A DNA stretch of 29,775 nucleotides. Origin: Anammoximicrobium sp032229885 (GTDB taxonomy: Bacteria > Planctomycetota > Planctomycetia > Pirellulales > Pirellulaceae). Location of the stretch: the NCBI GenBank assembly GCA_032229885.1, contig JAVYAJ010000131.1:1-29775 (forward strand), read 5' to 3'. The notes under the pieces are model-generated. The model was not told the DNA's origin. It saw nothing but the letters and a program-made list of their open reading frames with translations, and did not search any database. Of this stretch, positions 9,801 to 15,805 are shown one piece after another (position 1 is the stretch's first letter; every line of letters starts with the position of its first letter). A program made the position numbers and the translations under genes.

Positions 9801-10240
9801 TCGTCGCGGATACGGCTCTGCCGAACGGGCTCGACATACTCCGGCGCAGTCACGTCCGGCCGTTTTTTGGTCAGGTCTTGGCGAGTCAACAACGGGCTCG
9901 CGGCGCGGCCGAATACCTCAAGCTCGATCGAGACCACTAGCAGGATCAGATGGACGAGCAGGCCCAGCAACAACGCCAGTTGCATCGTGCGGCGAAAGGC
10001 GCGATTGTCGATCCGAGCCAAGGCCACGGCAGCGGCGACAACCACGACGGCGGTCGCGACCAGCCAGACCGTGGCGTTGGCGTAGAACGCGCTCGAACCA
10101 AACCCCAGATAGTGGGCAAACGTGCCCATCGTAAAGCCACCGAGGACCACGAGGGCGATGAGGACGGGCCAGAACTGCTCGTCGAAGGTCCGACCGCTGG
10201 GCGGCTTCGACTTGCGGACGACGCGGCGGATTTTAGCCAT
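3818..10240 (-). CDS. Giant membrane-anchored Pro/Ala-rich protein with C-terminal alpha/alpha-toroid domain
   Basis: 2140 residues in three parts. (1) Residues 1-110: a basic start and three likely membrane segments (about 24-44, 57-77, 86-109). (2) Residues ~110-1790: low-complexity sequence rich in Ala, Pro, Thr, Ser, Gln and Gly with recurring short 'hydrophobic-x-R-A/Q' motifs; the first half is Pro/Gln-rich, the second Gly/Asp/Ala-rich. (3) Residues ~1795-2140: prenyltransferase/squalene-cyclase-type repeats with 'ARQQLGDGSW', 'GQKADGDLY' and 'AQQAERGGW' at the helix turns and 'SDTAATALAVLAF' / 'SDTSVTGWMMMAL' as inner helices. No DxDD cyclase motif is visible, so enzymatic cyclisation is unlikely and protein or ligand binding more likely. 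GAGGAGAG (10250-10257) sits nine bases before the ATG and overlaps the exbD stop, tying the gene to exbD. By analogy to TonB/TolA it could be the arm driven by ExbB/ExbD (inference). The long antisense frames here are composition artefacts. Confidence 0.85.
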   Translation of the reverse strand: MAKIRRVVRKSKPPSGRTFDEQFWPVLIALVVLGGFTMGTFAHYLGFGSSAFYANATVWLVATAVVVVAAAVALARIDNRAFRRTMQLALLLGLLVHLILLVVSIELEVFGRAASPLLTRQDLTKKRPDVTAPEYVEPVRQSRIRDDFARLVPTQSPDPQPDPAPLERQPDPEQEAPPAPTQPTPAPEPPQTAHPTPARQAATEPPAPRLAEQDSRLSRRLTPSRTPSTNTAVAASAQHRSPPSATSRPQARDSAVEHQAAESLAARHAVPREQTTPNVQPAVSTARRAAPQAPRTESTATPTFPRQIVQPLQLPRTQVDLAGEPTQTKRTSPDQLQPQTTVAQQQTLASPARPRQPVEPTPDVDRPDAQQPQRRQAPSPRQPQLAQAPASVANQRARATLRPAVESAASEVQPVRSQPSTAEIEALATTAPRATPDAAVTIPSASAARAEPTRAGPPEPAPAATSPAADPTPRSHRTDAAPQMAGAQPSSPTPRQTAAAHPLAATRVESNAESPATAPPQADTTSRPLASAVTRNDVQTPVTEVPATPAEPAAPVPDLAVQPSPRTAPAAGTAPDVKPPLVAATPLGRTAESRTLAAAIAEQTGSTAPPSGTSSQAAAAGDTPQPQPTALAVATARQSPGHAHSAAPRPVDASPDAVTSNSVPSASPAANRAIAATSSRPASATASAPANPIPDRRVSEPRLAVQPAADAAPTGAAAATPDARPTPTAVAAGRQAVASEPIANPAPIPSPAAVDSPSLTGAAPASIRRPRGERAPTLAASPLASTSARRDSAAAPRLTDLVADVAAATAAVQGASDQPRPSAATVARQASPDLAATYSQPQLDVQSSSTATQIERPRARPLQSADSPSIAPHAPATGQPSRATTRAALAASPENIESPAIAESSRGVGNPSAEPARLAMSKAIVGTAGVGQGRNLDRARPAADSPALIVSAAALRPQPMQEAVPGSALSPQSAALVRRASAGRPVPTASVPARVDAQLVLTAGSHQPESLAASASASLARADASAPTGPVTGAVGRTEIDVGPSRVISEGQTGRGSGGGQPVLNFDTDVPRIARQSHVGGAPRAALTSPVAARVPTEPTKDGGGQPLQPAADILPTAIARTDAGGLSAASGGPTQGGEIGPPTEASQSRAPDQPSPVRAELAEAISDAAMAGGGSDEDEQERRRRLAQRTARGPALDVDSAAQGLAAADELLGGRPAAAGAPAADAVDVSRIAATAAAIQPAATGAMGASAASATTPAPPVLGARASGANASLNPGSEAAPTSMLARAERTAQTPDAATTATPLDQSAASAGASRGDQPAAAAVGAVARAETASGAAGDAAAIGAIEASQAQAIPAPSMAQATADVDRPHGESPLSGPQLARAGRSAPGALPREMTVALSAAATDVPSGRGAAGSDAAGPSLDAADTTLARATSTDPAFTGGGASGTPSDAPATGLAGEPAPDAPPVRVARAEPSRGMPGPSSPGDGQPADTDSVAEAAAIAARGSEASVSPTRTSASGGGELLAAHRTRHAETAESSPGHPLPGGGTALPKRAAVGPGLMADQVAPAVALPGAPDSAGADEGPALAASGDAGHSLPIGRVASPTSGPIGAMAGRETLDVTIASGPGLAAGTRRTSSATGDGPALDMATDVQAPWPRAERATPPGGGVEVALLAAAGRGSLDSDRQSAASPGDAIDRLDLSRQATEGSVAVDITAVEGPGGLESGSSVDVGLNTRRAVHDSVHVSLHAARFVRREPSARPATSTAAIVPTESFRQRAREAGGGWGPRVGRPPPMTEETIDLGLDFLARQQLGDGSWSLQSIPGEPVTQVSDTAATALAVLAFQGAGYNHREHRYADVVRGGIEYLLRGQKADGDLYQPMDEQSNQACWLYSHALASLALSEAYGMTQDPSLAEPAQRALSFILAAQQAERGGWRYTPQVGSDTSVTGWMMMALKSGELAGLTVPERAYANIRDWLDKAQASTREPHLYRYNPFAPNTPQQMHGRAPSKTMTAVGLLMRLYLGWRRDNPNMIHGAEYLADNLPALGTQASPQRDTYYWYYATQVMFHMGGKYWQAWNEQLHPLLVDTQAKQGPLAGSWDPRGAIPDRWGPQAGRLYVTTLNILSLEVYYRHLPLYEDTLR

Positions 10241-10249
10241 CGGCGTGGT

Positions 10250-10257
10250 CTCTCCTC
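10250..10257 (-). promoter_or_regulatory. Shine-Dalgarno of the giant gene, overlapping exbD stop
   Basis: GAGGAGAG on the minus strand lies nine bases before ATG 10240. Its leading bases are shared with the TGA of exbD (10256-10258), so ribosomes finishing exbD can restart on the giant gene. Confidence 0.7.
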
Positions 10258-10675
10258 AATGATCATCACCCGACGTGGTCAGCCGATAGTCGGAAATGCC
10301 GGCCTGGTTGCAGGCATTCATCACGAACACGGCGGCGTCCAGTTGAACTCGCTTGTCGGCTCGAATCACAACCGACTGGTGGGCTGGGTTGTTGATCGCC
10401 GCCTGGCGCAGAAGCTGGCTCACCTCGTCGCCGCTGACGACGCGGCCCTGGACGTAGAATTGGCCTTGGTGGTCGATGTTCACGAACAACTCGCGCGGCT
10501 GAGCCATCAGCGGCCGAGCCTCGCTGGCCGCCGGCAGCATCACATCCAACTCGCGGTCCTCGGCCGCGAACCGCGTCGCCACCAGAAAGAACAACAGCAG
10601 TTGGAACACGACGTCGATCAACGGCGTCAGGTTCAAGACGCTCAGAGCGTGACCCTTCTTGATGTGGACGGCCAT
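10256..10675 (-). CDS. exbD: ExbD/TolR-family biopolymer transport protein
   Basis: 139 residues, the normal length for ExbD/TolR. The protein has a short cytoplasmic N-terminus, one membrane helix (about 13-36, 'LNLTPLIDVVFQLLLFFLV') and a periplasmic domain. D21 in 'TPLID' is the conserved membrane aspartate that carries protons in ExbD and TolR. The periplasmic half shows 'VVIRADKRVQLDAAVFVMNAC' spacing, the usual ExbD end ('h.aD......v..v...'). It lies downstream of exbB but is separated from it by 368 bases with tandem repeats, and is followed 15 bases later by the giant gene. No good Shine-Dalgarno precedes ATG 10675. With ExbB it should form a proton-driven motor in the inner membrane. 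TolR and ExbD cannot be separated by sequence alone. Confidence 0.92.
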   Translation of the reverse strand: MAVHIKKGHALSVLNLTPLIDVVFQLLLFFLVATRFAAEDRELDVMLPAASEARPLMAQPRELFVNIDHQGQFYVQGRVVSGDEVSQLLRQAAINNPAHQSVVIRADKRVQLDAAVFVMNACNQAGISDYRLTTSGDDH

Positions 10676-11043
10676 GCCAGGACTCGGTTCATTCGAGGAA
10701 TAAAGCGTGTGGCAAGCCCCGTGCCGGGGCCGGTCGCCAACCTTCGCCGACGCTCGGCAAAACCGCTTTGACCGTTCATCGCCCGCCGTCAGCGGCTTTA
10801 ACGCTCGGCGTTCACATCGCCACCATCGCGGTTGTCGAAGCCTTTACGAATATACGAAAATCGCTTGTCTCGCCTGCCCGGCGGGAACTCCGCGGGGCGC
10901 GAGAGATCTCGCCTGCCCGGCGCGATCTGCCCGGCGCGATCTGGCCGGCGCGACCTGGCCGGCGCGACCTGGCCGTGCCGCCCGCTGTGTCTTGCCAATC
11001 GTGTCCGCTGCGCCCGCCGGACCGGATCTGCTTTCGGCAGGCG
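10676..11043. other. exbB-exbD intergenic region
   Basis: A 368-base gap in an otherwise compact unit. I see no credible gene in it. The middle is a GC-rich tandem-repeat block, listed separately. The part next to exbD (10676-10860) shows no feature I can support beyond being the likely leader of exbD. Confidence 0.5.
10914..10980. repeat. 14-bp tandem repeats between exbB and exbD
   Basis: Four consecutive 14-base units: TGCCCGGCGCGATC at 10914-10927 and 10928-10941, then TGGCCGGCGCGACC at 10942-10955 and 10956-10969, with a partial fifth from 10970. Just upstream, a 16-base direct repeat, TCTCGCCTGCCCGGCG, occurs at 10868-10883 and 10907-10922. The unit length is not a multiple of three, which argues against coding. 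Units are rich in GGCC/GCGC palindromes and would fold strongly in the RNA ahead of exbD. Confidence 0.85.
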
Positions 11044-12000
11044 TCATGTTCGTTGGGACCCTGACGCTGGGGCCGTCGCCTCTGGCGCGGGGTCGGACGC
11101 TGCGACGTTGTTTGCCGGCCGATGCCCAAAGCGGACACGTCCTTCGTACCGTTCGACCAGCGGCATCATGTTGAACAATAGCTCGTCGATCTCGTGGAAG
11201 ACGGCGATGATCCGCGTCTCGTAAAAGTGGGCAAACACGGCGGACGGGATAGCGACCATCAGGCCGGCCAGTGTCGTAACCAGGGCTACATAGATCCCCT
11301 GGGCCAACTGCGTAGCGCGATCCTGACCGGGATTCAGCAGGGTGGTCTGGTAAAAGGCCAGGATCATCCCCCAAACCGTGCCCAGCAGGCCCAGCAGCGG
11401 CGCCACACCCGCGCACAAATTCAGCCAACGGACATTGGCATAGGCGCGGTCGGCCTCGCGTCCAGCGGCTCCGGCGACCGCGTGCTCGACCTCGGCATGC
11501 GGACGCCCTACTTTGACCAACATCGCGCGGATCACCGACGACGCCGCGCAGGGGAATTGCTGGCACAGGCGGTAGACCTGCCTTGGATCAAAGCTGGCCT
11601 GCCCTCCACCGAGCTGGCCGAGTTGTGAAACCAATTCCTCGGGCATCATCCGGCTGCGACGCAGGGCCAGTCCGCGTTCGATGGCAAACGTGACCATCAG
11701 CAGCGATAGACCCAGGATTGGAACCATCCACCAACCACCCGCCACGGCCAGCGAAAAGGCATTCTCGATGTCGAACAAGCCCTTGGGCGGCGTCACCGCG
11801 GTAGGCGGCGCCGCCGGCGGAGCGTCGGCGGCGAGCGTGTCGTCGATGGCGGCCGGCGCGGCGCTCGGGCCGCCCGGCTCGTCGCTGTCCGGTTGCCCCC
11901 AAACCGGCGACCGAAACACGAGCAAGACAGTCATCATCAAGACCGCCAGCCCGAACAGTCGGCGCCTGAACGGGGAACGAGGATCGAATTCCGAGTGCAT
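11044..12000 (-). CDS. exbB: MotA/TolQ/ExbB proton-channel family protein with signal peptide
   Basis: 318 residues. It begins with a basic N-terminus and hydrophobic segment (about 15-30) ending in 'SPVWGQ', probably a cleaved signal peptide. A Pro/Ala/Asp-rich linker follows (36-72), then the ExbB core: membrane helices at about 88-108, 193-217 and 234-257 with the signatures 'ERGLALRR', 'APLLGLLGTVWGMILAF' and 'QGIYVALVTTLAGLMVAIPS'. ExbB/TolQ forms the pentameric stator around ExbD and uses the proton motive force. ATG 12000 is preferred over ATG 12006 because GAGGA (12007-12011) is six bases before the former and touches the latter. It follows the TPR gene by 264 bases. The Ala/Pro-rich C-terminal tail is unremarkable. 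Confidence 0.92.
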   Translation of the reverse strand: MHSEFDPRSPFRRRLFGLAVLMMTVLLVFRSPVWGQPDSDEPGGPSAAPAAIDDTLAADAPPAAPPTAVTPPKGLFDIENAFSLAVAGGWWMVPILGLSLLMVTFAIERGLALRRSRMMPEELVSQLGQLGGGQASFDPRQVYRLCQQFPCAASSVIRAMLVKVGRPHAEVEHAVAGAAGREADRAYANVRWLNLCAGVAPLLGLLGTVWGMILAFYQTTLLNPGQDRATQLAQGIYVALVTTLAGLMVAIPSAVFAHFYETRIIAVFHEIDELLFNMMPLVERYEGRVRFGHRPANNVAASDPAPEATAPASGSQRT

Positions 12001-12006
12001 GGGCAT

Positions 12007-12011
12007 TCCTC
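12007..12011 (-). promoter_or_regulatory. Shine-Dalgarno that decides the exbB start
   Basis: GAGGA on the minus strand is six bases from ATG 12000 but directly abuts ATG 12006. Only the inner ATG has usable spacing, so the protein should start MHSEF. Confidence 0.6.
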
Positions 12012-12264
12012 AGTGGGTTCGGTCGCGGACAGGATATCGAGCTGATCGCGCAGGCCATCGCGCACCCGCCGGGCAACGTTCCGAGCTCGACGTTGGTCAC
12101 GCCGCATGGCCTTCGCCGTGTCGGGCCGCGTCGGTCTGCACGGGTCATCTTGCACGATGATCTTGCGCGGGTGATCGCGCGGCGCCGATCTAGTGCTACG
12201 GGGCGCGGGATCACCGAATTGCCAAGCCTGTCGCGGGCGGGCCGGTTCGAACCGCGCGCAGGCA

Positions 12265-15200
12265 TTACTGCTTGGCGAGATCTTCCAGCCGCTTCTTAGC
12301 CTGGCCGGCCAGCTCGTCCCGCGGATGCTTGTCGATGACGTATTGGTAAGCCTGTCGTGCCTGACTGTGCAGCTCGGCGCGCGCCGCTCCGCTCGCCTTG
12401 GCGATCTGCACCTCGGCACAGCGTCCCGCTTCGAAGCCGGCCTTGGCCTGCCACCGTTTGATCTCCGCCGTCGCCGCGTCGGCGCCGTATCCGAACATCA
12501 CGCGCTGGAAATGACGCACCGCTTCGGCAAAATCCTGGCGGCCGAAGGCCAACTCGCCGATCATAAAGCGCGCGCGGGCCCCGGCCTCGGACCGGGACCG
12601 CTCGGCCGCTTTCTCATAGTCTGACACGGCCTGCGCTTCTTGACCAGAGTTCTGCCTGGCCCGTCCCAATTCACAGTAGGCCTCGGCCAGATAGGGCGAG
12701 TCCGGATATTTTTCGGGGATTTGGCTCAGCAGACCAATGGCTTGTTCCCATTTCTCGCCCTGCAAGGCGCTCTGGCCCCCATGCAGCAGGGCCAGCGTCT
12801 GGCTCAACGGCGAGGCCAATTTGGCATCTTGGGTCGCGAGATACGCGGGCAGGGCCTCGTCGTATTTTTCCAGGCGGAACAGGCATTCCGCTTTCATGAA
12901 CAGGGCGTCGGCGGCCAACGGACCGGCGGCCGTCTGCGCGGCGCTCAGTTCGGTAAATTGGTTCAGGGCGGGCTGGAACTGTCCGGCCTGGAACAGCGAC
13001 CAGCCGAGTTTGTACACGGCCTTGTCCCGCAGTTCTCCCGCTGCGCTGCGCTCTTTCGCCGCGCTGTACGCCTGGGCGGCCTCGGCGTATTGTTCCTGCT
13101 CGTAACGTGACTCGCCGACGTGAAAGTTCGCCTCGGCGGCCAGCGGGCTGTCCGGATGTTTGGCTGCCAAGTCGGCGAACGCCGCGGTCGCGTCGGCCTT
13201 GTTGGCGCCGTCCGCCCCGGACTTGTACGCCCAGGCCAATTCGTAGGTCACCTTGTCCGCGGCCGCATATTCGGGGTTGGCCGTCAACAGCGCTCGAAAC
13301 GTCTCGACAGCCTTGCCAAACTTCTGGCCGGCCACCTCGGCCAGCCCACGTTCGTACAACGCGTCCGACTTGTTCGGCTCGGTCGGCTGGCTGCCCAGAT
13401 AGCGATCCAACTCCTGGATAGCCTCGTCGTACTGGCCCGCCTGGCGGAGGCTCATGCCCAGCGCCAGGTGCGTCTCGGCGATCAAGGCGTGGTCTGGGTG
13501 CTGCTTGAGAATCTCGCGAAACGACGCGACCGCGTCCGGATACATCTTGCTCTTCAATTGGGCCCAGCCCCGGCCGTACAAGGCATAGGGGGCGAACGAC
13601 GACGTCGCATCGGCCGTCAGCGCGGCGCTATACTGGGCGATCGCGGTCGGAAAATCGCCGGCCGCGTAGGCGAACTCGCCGTACCGATAGTGCGCCTGGT
13701 CCGCGAGGCGACTGTGCGGAAAATCGGCGATCAGTTTGGCCAGCGTTTCGATCGCGGGGGCGGTCTTGCCCTGTCGGTGCTGGGCGCGCGCCAAAAACAG
13801 CAGCGTCTCGTCCATCTGCTTCCACGTCGGGTTCGCCTTGACGACGCCCTCCAACGCCTCGACGGCGCCGTCGAACTGGTCGAGATAGAATCGGCTGACG
13901 CCTAGAATGAACTGGGCCTGAGCCTGGTTGTCGGCGCTCCGCAACGTGGCGGCCAGCGGTTCGACGATCGCGGCCGCGTCAGCGTATTTTTTCTGCAGAT
14001 AAACGGCCAGCGCGCGGCGCACCTGCCAGGTCTCGCGGTCAGGATGGTCCGGCGCGGATTCGACCAACGAGGCGTATAGGGCGGCGGCTTGGTCATACTC
14101 GCCGCGCTGCAGGCGACACTCGGCGGCCACGTACTTGACATCCGGCGTCAACGGCCGATCCGGATACGCTTTCAGAAAGGCCTCGGCGTGCTTCAAGCCG
14201 TCGTCGTATCGGCCGAGTTCCATGGCGCCAAAGGCCGCGTTGTATAACGCTTGGGCTGCCAGTTCGTGCTGGGGATGTTCGGTGGCGATCCGCAGATACC
14301 GCGCGAGCGCGTCCGGTTTGGTGTCGGCCGACTGGTTCACGGCGTCGGCAAGGTCCATCTCCAGGTGCGCGGCAAAGGCGTCTTCGCCGGCGGTCGGCAA
14401 GATCTGCTTGGCAAGGTCGATGGCCGCCGCGGGCTTCTGGTCGCGCAGATGGATGCGGCACAGCCAATGAGCGGCTTCGACACGTCCGGGCGCGGCGCCT
14501 TCGAGCGCCGCCTGGAACCACTTGGCCGCCTCGGCAAACTGGTCGGCTCGATAAAAGCAACGTCCGGCCGAGAGCGCGGCGTCGACGACATATTCGGAAT
14601 TCGCAAAGTCCTTCGCGAGCCGCGCGTACAACGCGCCGGCCTCGGCGAATTTGTCCAGCTTGGACAAGCAGAAGGCTTGGCGGCTGAGCGCCGCGTCGAC
14701 GGGCGAAAAGCCGCTCAGGGCCGCGAGCTCGCCGTATAGCTTCTCGGCGGTCGCAAAGTCGCCGGCCATCACGACCGTCTCGGCGTTGCGCAGCCGGATC
14801 TCGTTGGCCAGTTCGTGTTTTGGAAACTCTTTCAGGAATTGCTCGAACGTTTTGCCCGCCGCTTCGTGCTGACCGAGTTCTTGCTGAGTCACGCCTAGGG
14901 CATACAGGACATCGACGCGCAGAGAACTCTGCGGAAACCTCTTGACCAACTGGGCGTAGGCCGCGGCAGCCTCTTTTTTCTTGCCCAAATTGTACAGCGA
15001 TTCTCCGGCGTAAAACAGCGCCTGTTCGACATTCTTGCCGTCCGGAAACTTCTGGACCAGCTCGGAAAACGTGTCCGCGGCCGCCGCGTAGGCGCCCTCG
15101 ACTTGCTGGCCGCCGAGCGAATACTGGCACCAACCGAGATTCAAATAGGCGTCCTCAACGAGTTCACAATCCGGGTGTTGCTTGACGACCGCTTGAAACG

Positions 15201-15510
15201 CCGCGGCCGCTTTATCGAGCTGTTTGAGCTGCAGATAGCAGACGCCCGCGTAATGCTGCGCTTTCGGCGCCAGGGGATCTTTCGGAAACCGGGCGAGAAA
15301 CTTTGCCCACTCGTCGGCAGCCAGACCAAATGCGCCGTTGTTCTGAAAGCTGGCCGCATCGGAATAGATGTTCTGCGCCTCTTGTGCACGGTCCGTGTTC
15401 GTTGGTTCTTTGGCCGGCTCGGCGCAAATCGCGGATCCCACGTAGATCCAGGTTGCCAGCAGCCAGAAAACAACAAGCGAGATCCCATTCTGCAATCGGC
15501 TACGTGCCAT
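12265..15510 (-). CDS. Exported multi-TPR (tetratricopeptide) protein
   Basis: 1081 residues from ATG 15510. That start has GAGGGG (15517-15522) six bases ahead and is followed by a signal peptide (basic start, hydrophobic 'ISLVVFWLLATWIYVGSAICA', likely cut near residue 30). An ATG 39 bases upstream in frame has no such support. The rest is a long series of degenerate 34-residue TPRs of the type 'A..YA.L...FP.S......ALY..G.......G....A...F...L...P', interrupted by shorter linkers. Motifs such as 'HYAGVCYLQL', 'LNLGWCQYSLGG' and 'AHYRYGEFAYAAGDF' show the pattern. The architecture resembles BamD/CpoB(YbgF)-type periplasmic scaffold proteins but is several times longer. It sits directly upstream of exbB, as CpoB belongs with the Tol genes, so a periplasmic scaffold role for the ExbBD machine is plausible (inference). 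Confidence 0.88.
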   Translation of the reverse strand: MARSRLQNGISLVVFWLLATWIYVGSAICAEPAKEPTNTDRAQEAQNIYSDAASFQNNGAFGLAADEWAKFLARFPKDPLAPKAQHYAGVCYLQLKQLDKAAAAFQAVVKQHPDCELVEDAYLNLGWCQYSLGGQQVEGAYAAAADTFSELVQKFPDGKNVEQALFYAGESLYNLGKKKEAAAAYAQLVKRFPQSSLRVDVLYALGVTQQELGQHEAAGKTFEQFLKEFPKHELANEIRLRNAETVVMAGDFATAEKLYGELAALSGFSPVDAALSRQAFCLSKLDKFAEAGALYARLAKDFANSEYVVDAALSAGRCFYRADQFAEAAKWFQAALEGAAPGRVEAAHWLCRIHLRDQKPAAAIDLAKQILPTAGEDAFAAHLEMDLADAVNQSADTKPDALARYLRIATEHPQHELAAQALYNAAFGAMELGRYDDGLKHAEAFLKAYPDRPLTPDVKYVAAECRLQRGEYDQAAALYASLVESAPDHPDRETWQVRRALAVYLQKKYADAAAIVEPLAATLRSADNQAQAQFILGVSRFYLDQFDGAVEALEGVVKANPTWKQMDETLLFLARAQHRQGKTAPAIETLAKLIADFPHSRLADQAHYRYGEFAYAAGDFPTAIAQYSAALTADATSSFAPYALYGRGWAQLKSKMYPDAVASFREILKQHPDHALIAETHLALGMSLRQAGQYDEAIQELDRYLGSQPTEPNKSDALYERGLAEVAGQKFGKAVETFRALLTANPEYAAADKVTYELAWAYKSGADGANKADATAAFADLAAKHPDSPLAAEANFHVGESRYEQEQYAEAAQAYSAAKERSAAGELRDKAVYKLGWSLFQAGQFQPALNQFTELSAAQTAAGPLAADALFMKAECLFRLEKYDEALPAYLATQDAKLASPLSQTLALLHGGQSALQGEKWEQAIGLLSQIPEKYPDSPYLAEAYCELGRARQNSGQEAQAVSDYEKAAERSRSEAGARARFMIGELAFGRQDFAEAVRHFQRVMFGYGADAATAEIKRWQAKAGFEAGRCAEVQIAKASGAARAELHSQARQAYQYVIDKHPRDELAGQAKKRLEDLAKQ

Positions 15511-15805
15511 GTTTTGCCCCTCGTTGCCTGATCGGCGATCGGTGCGCACCGGGCAGACAGCCCCTACGCACGGGCCGGCGACCGCGGTCGATCCGTCTCA
15601 AATCCGTTTCTCGTACGTCTGCATCGCCCCGCCACCGCACGTTGTGGCGCGGGCGACCGGCCAACTCAGTGAAGTGTAACGCGTCGCGGGAAATTCGGGA
15701 AGATATCGGCCAAAACGAGCGCCCTCGCCGATGGCCGCGTCTCAGGCGGCGCACCGCTCGAAATCGGAGTTCGCGGAGCGCCCTCTACGAGCCTGTTCGA
15801 AATAT
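15511..15805. other. Intergenic stretch upstream of the TPR gene
   Basis: A 295-base gap between the glycosidase and TPR genes, presumably holding the promoter of the TPR-exbB-exbD-giant unit. A short inverted repeat CGCCAC/GTGGCG lies at about 15634-15653. I cannot identify a promoter with confidence and see no gene. Confidence 0.35.

Noticed and set aside
3848..9940. Many long plus-strand open frames opposite the giant gene
   Set aside because: They arise from the extreme GC and Ala/Pro/Arg codon content of the giant gene. Their translations are Arg/Gly-rich, lack domains, and have no ribosome sites, while the minus-strand product has membrane helices and a recognisable C-terminal domain.
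10914..10980. CRISPR array between exbB and exbD
   Set aside because: The 14-base units are directly adjacent with no spacers, so this is a simple tandem repeat.
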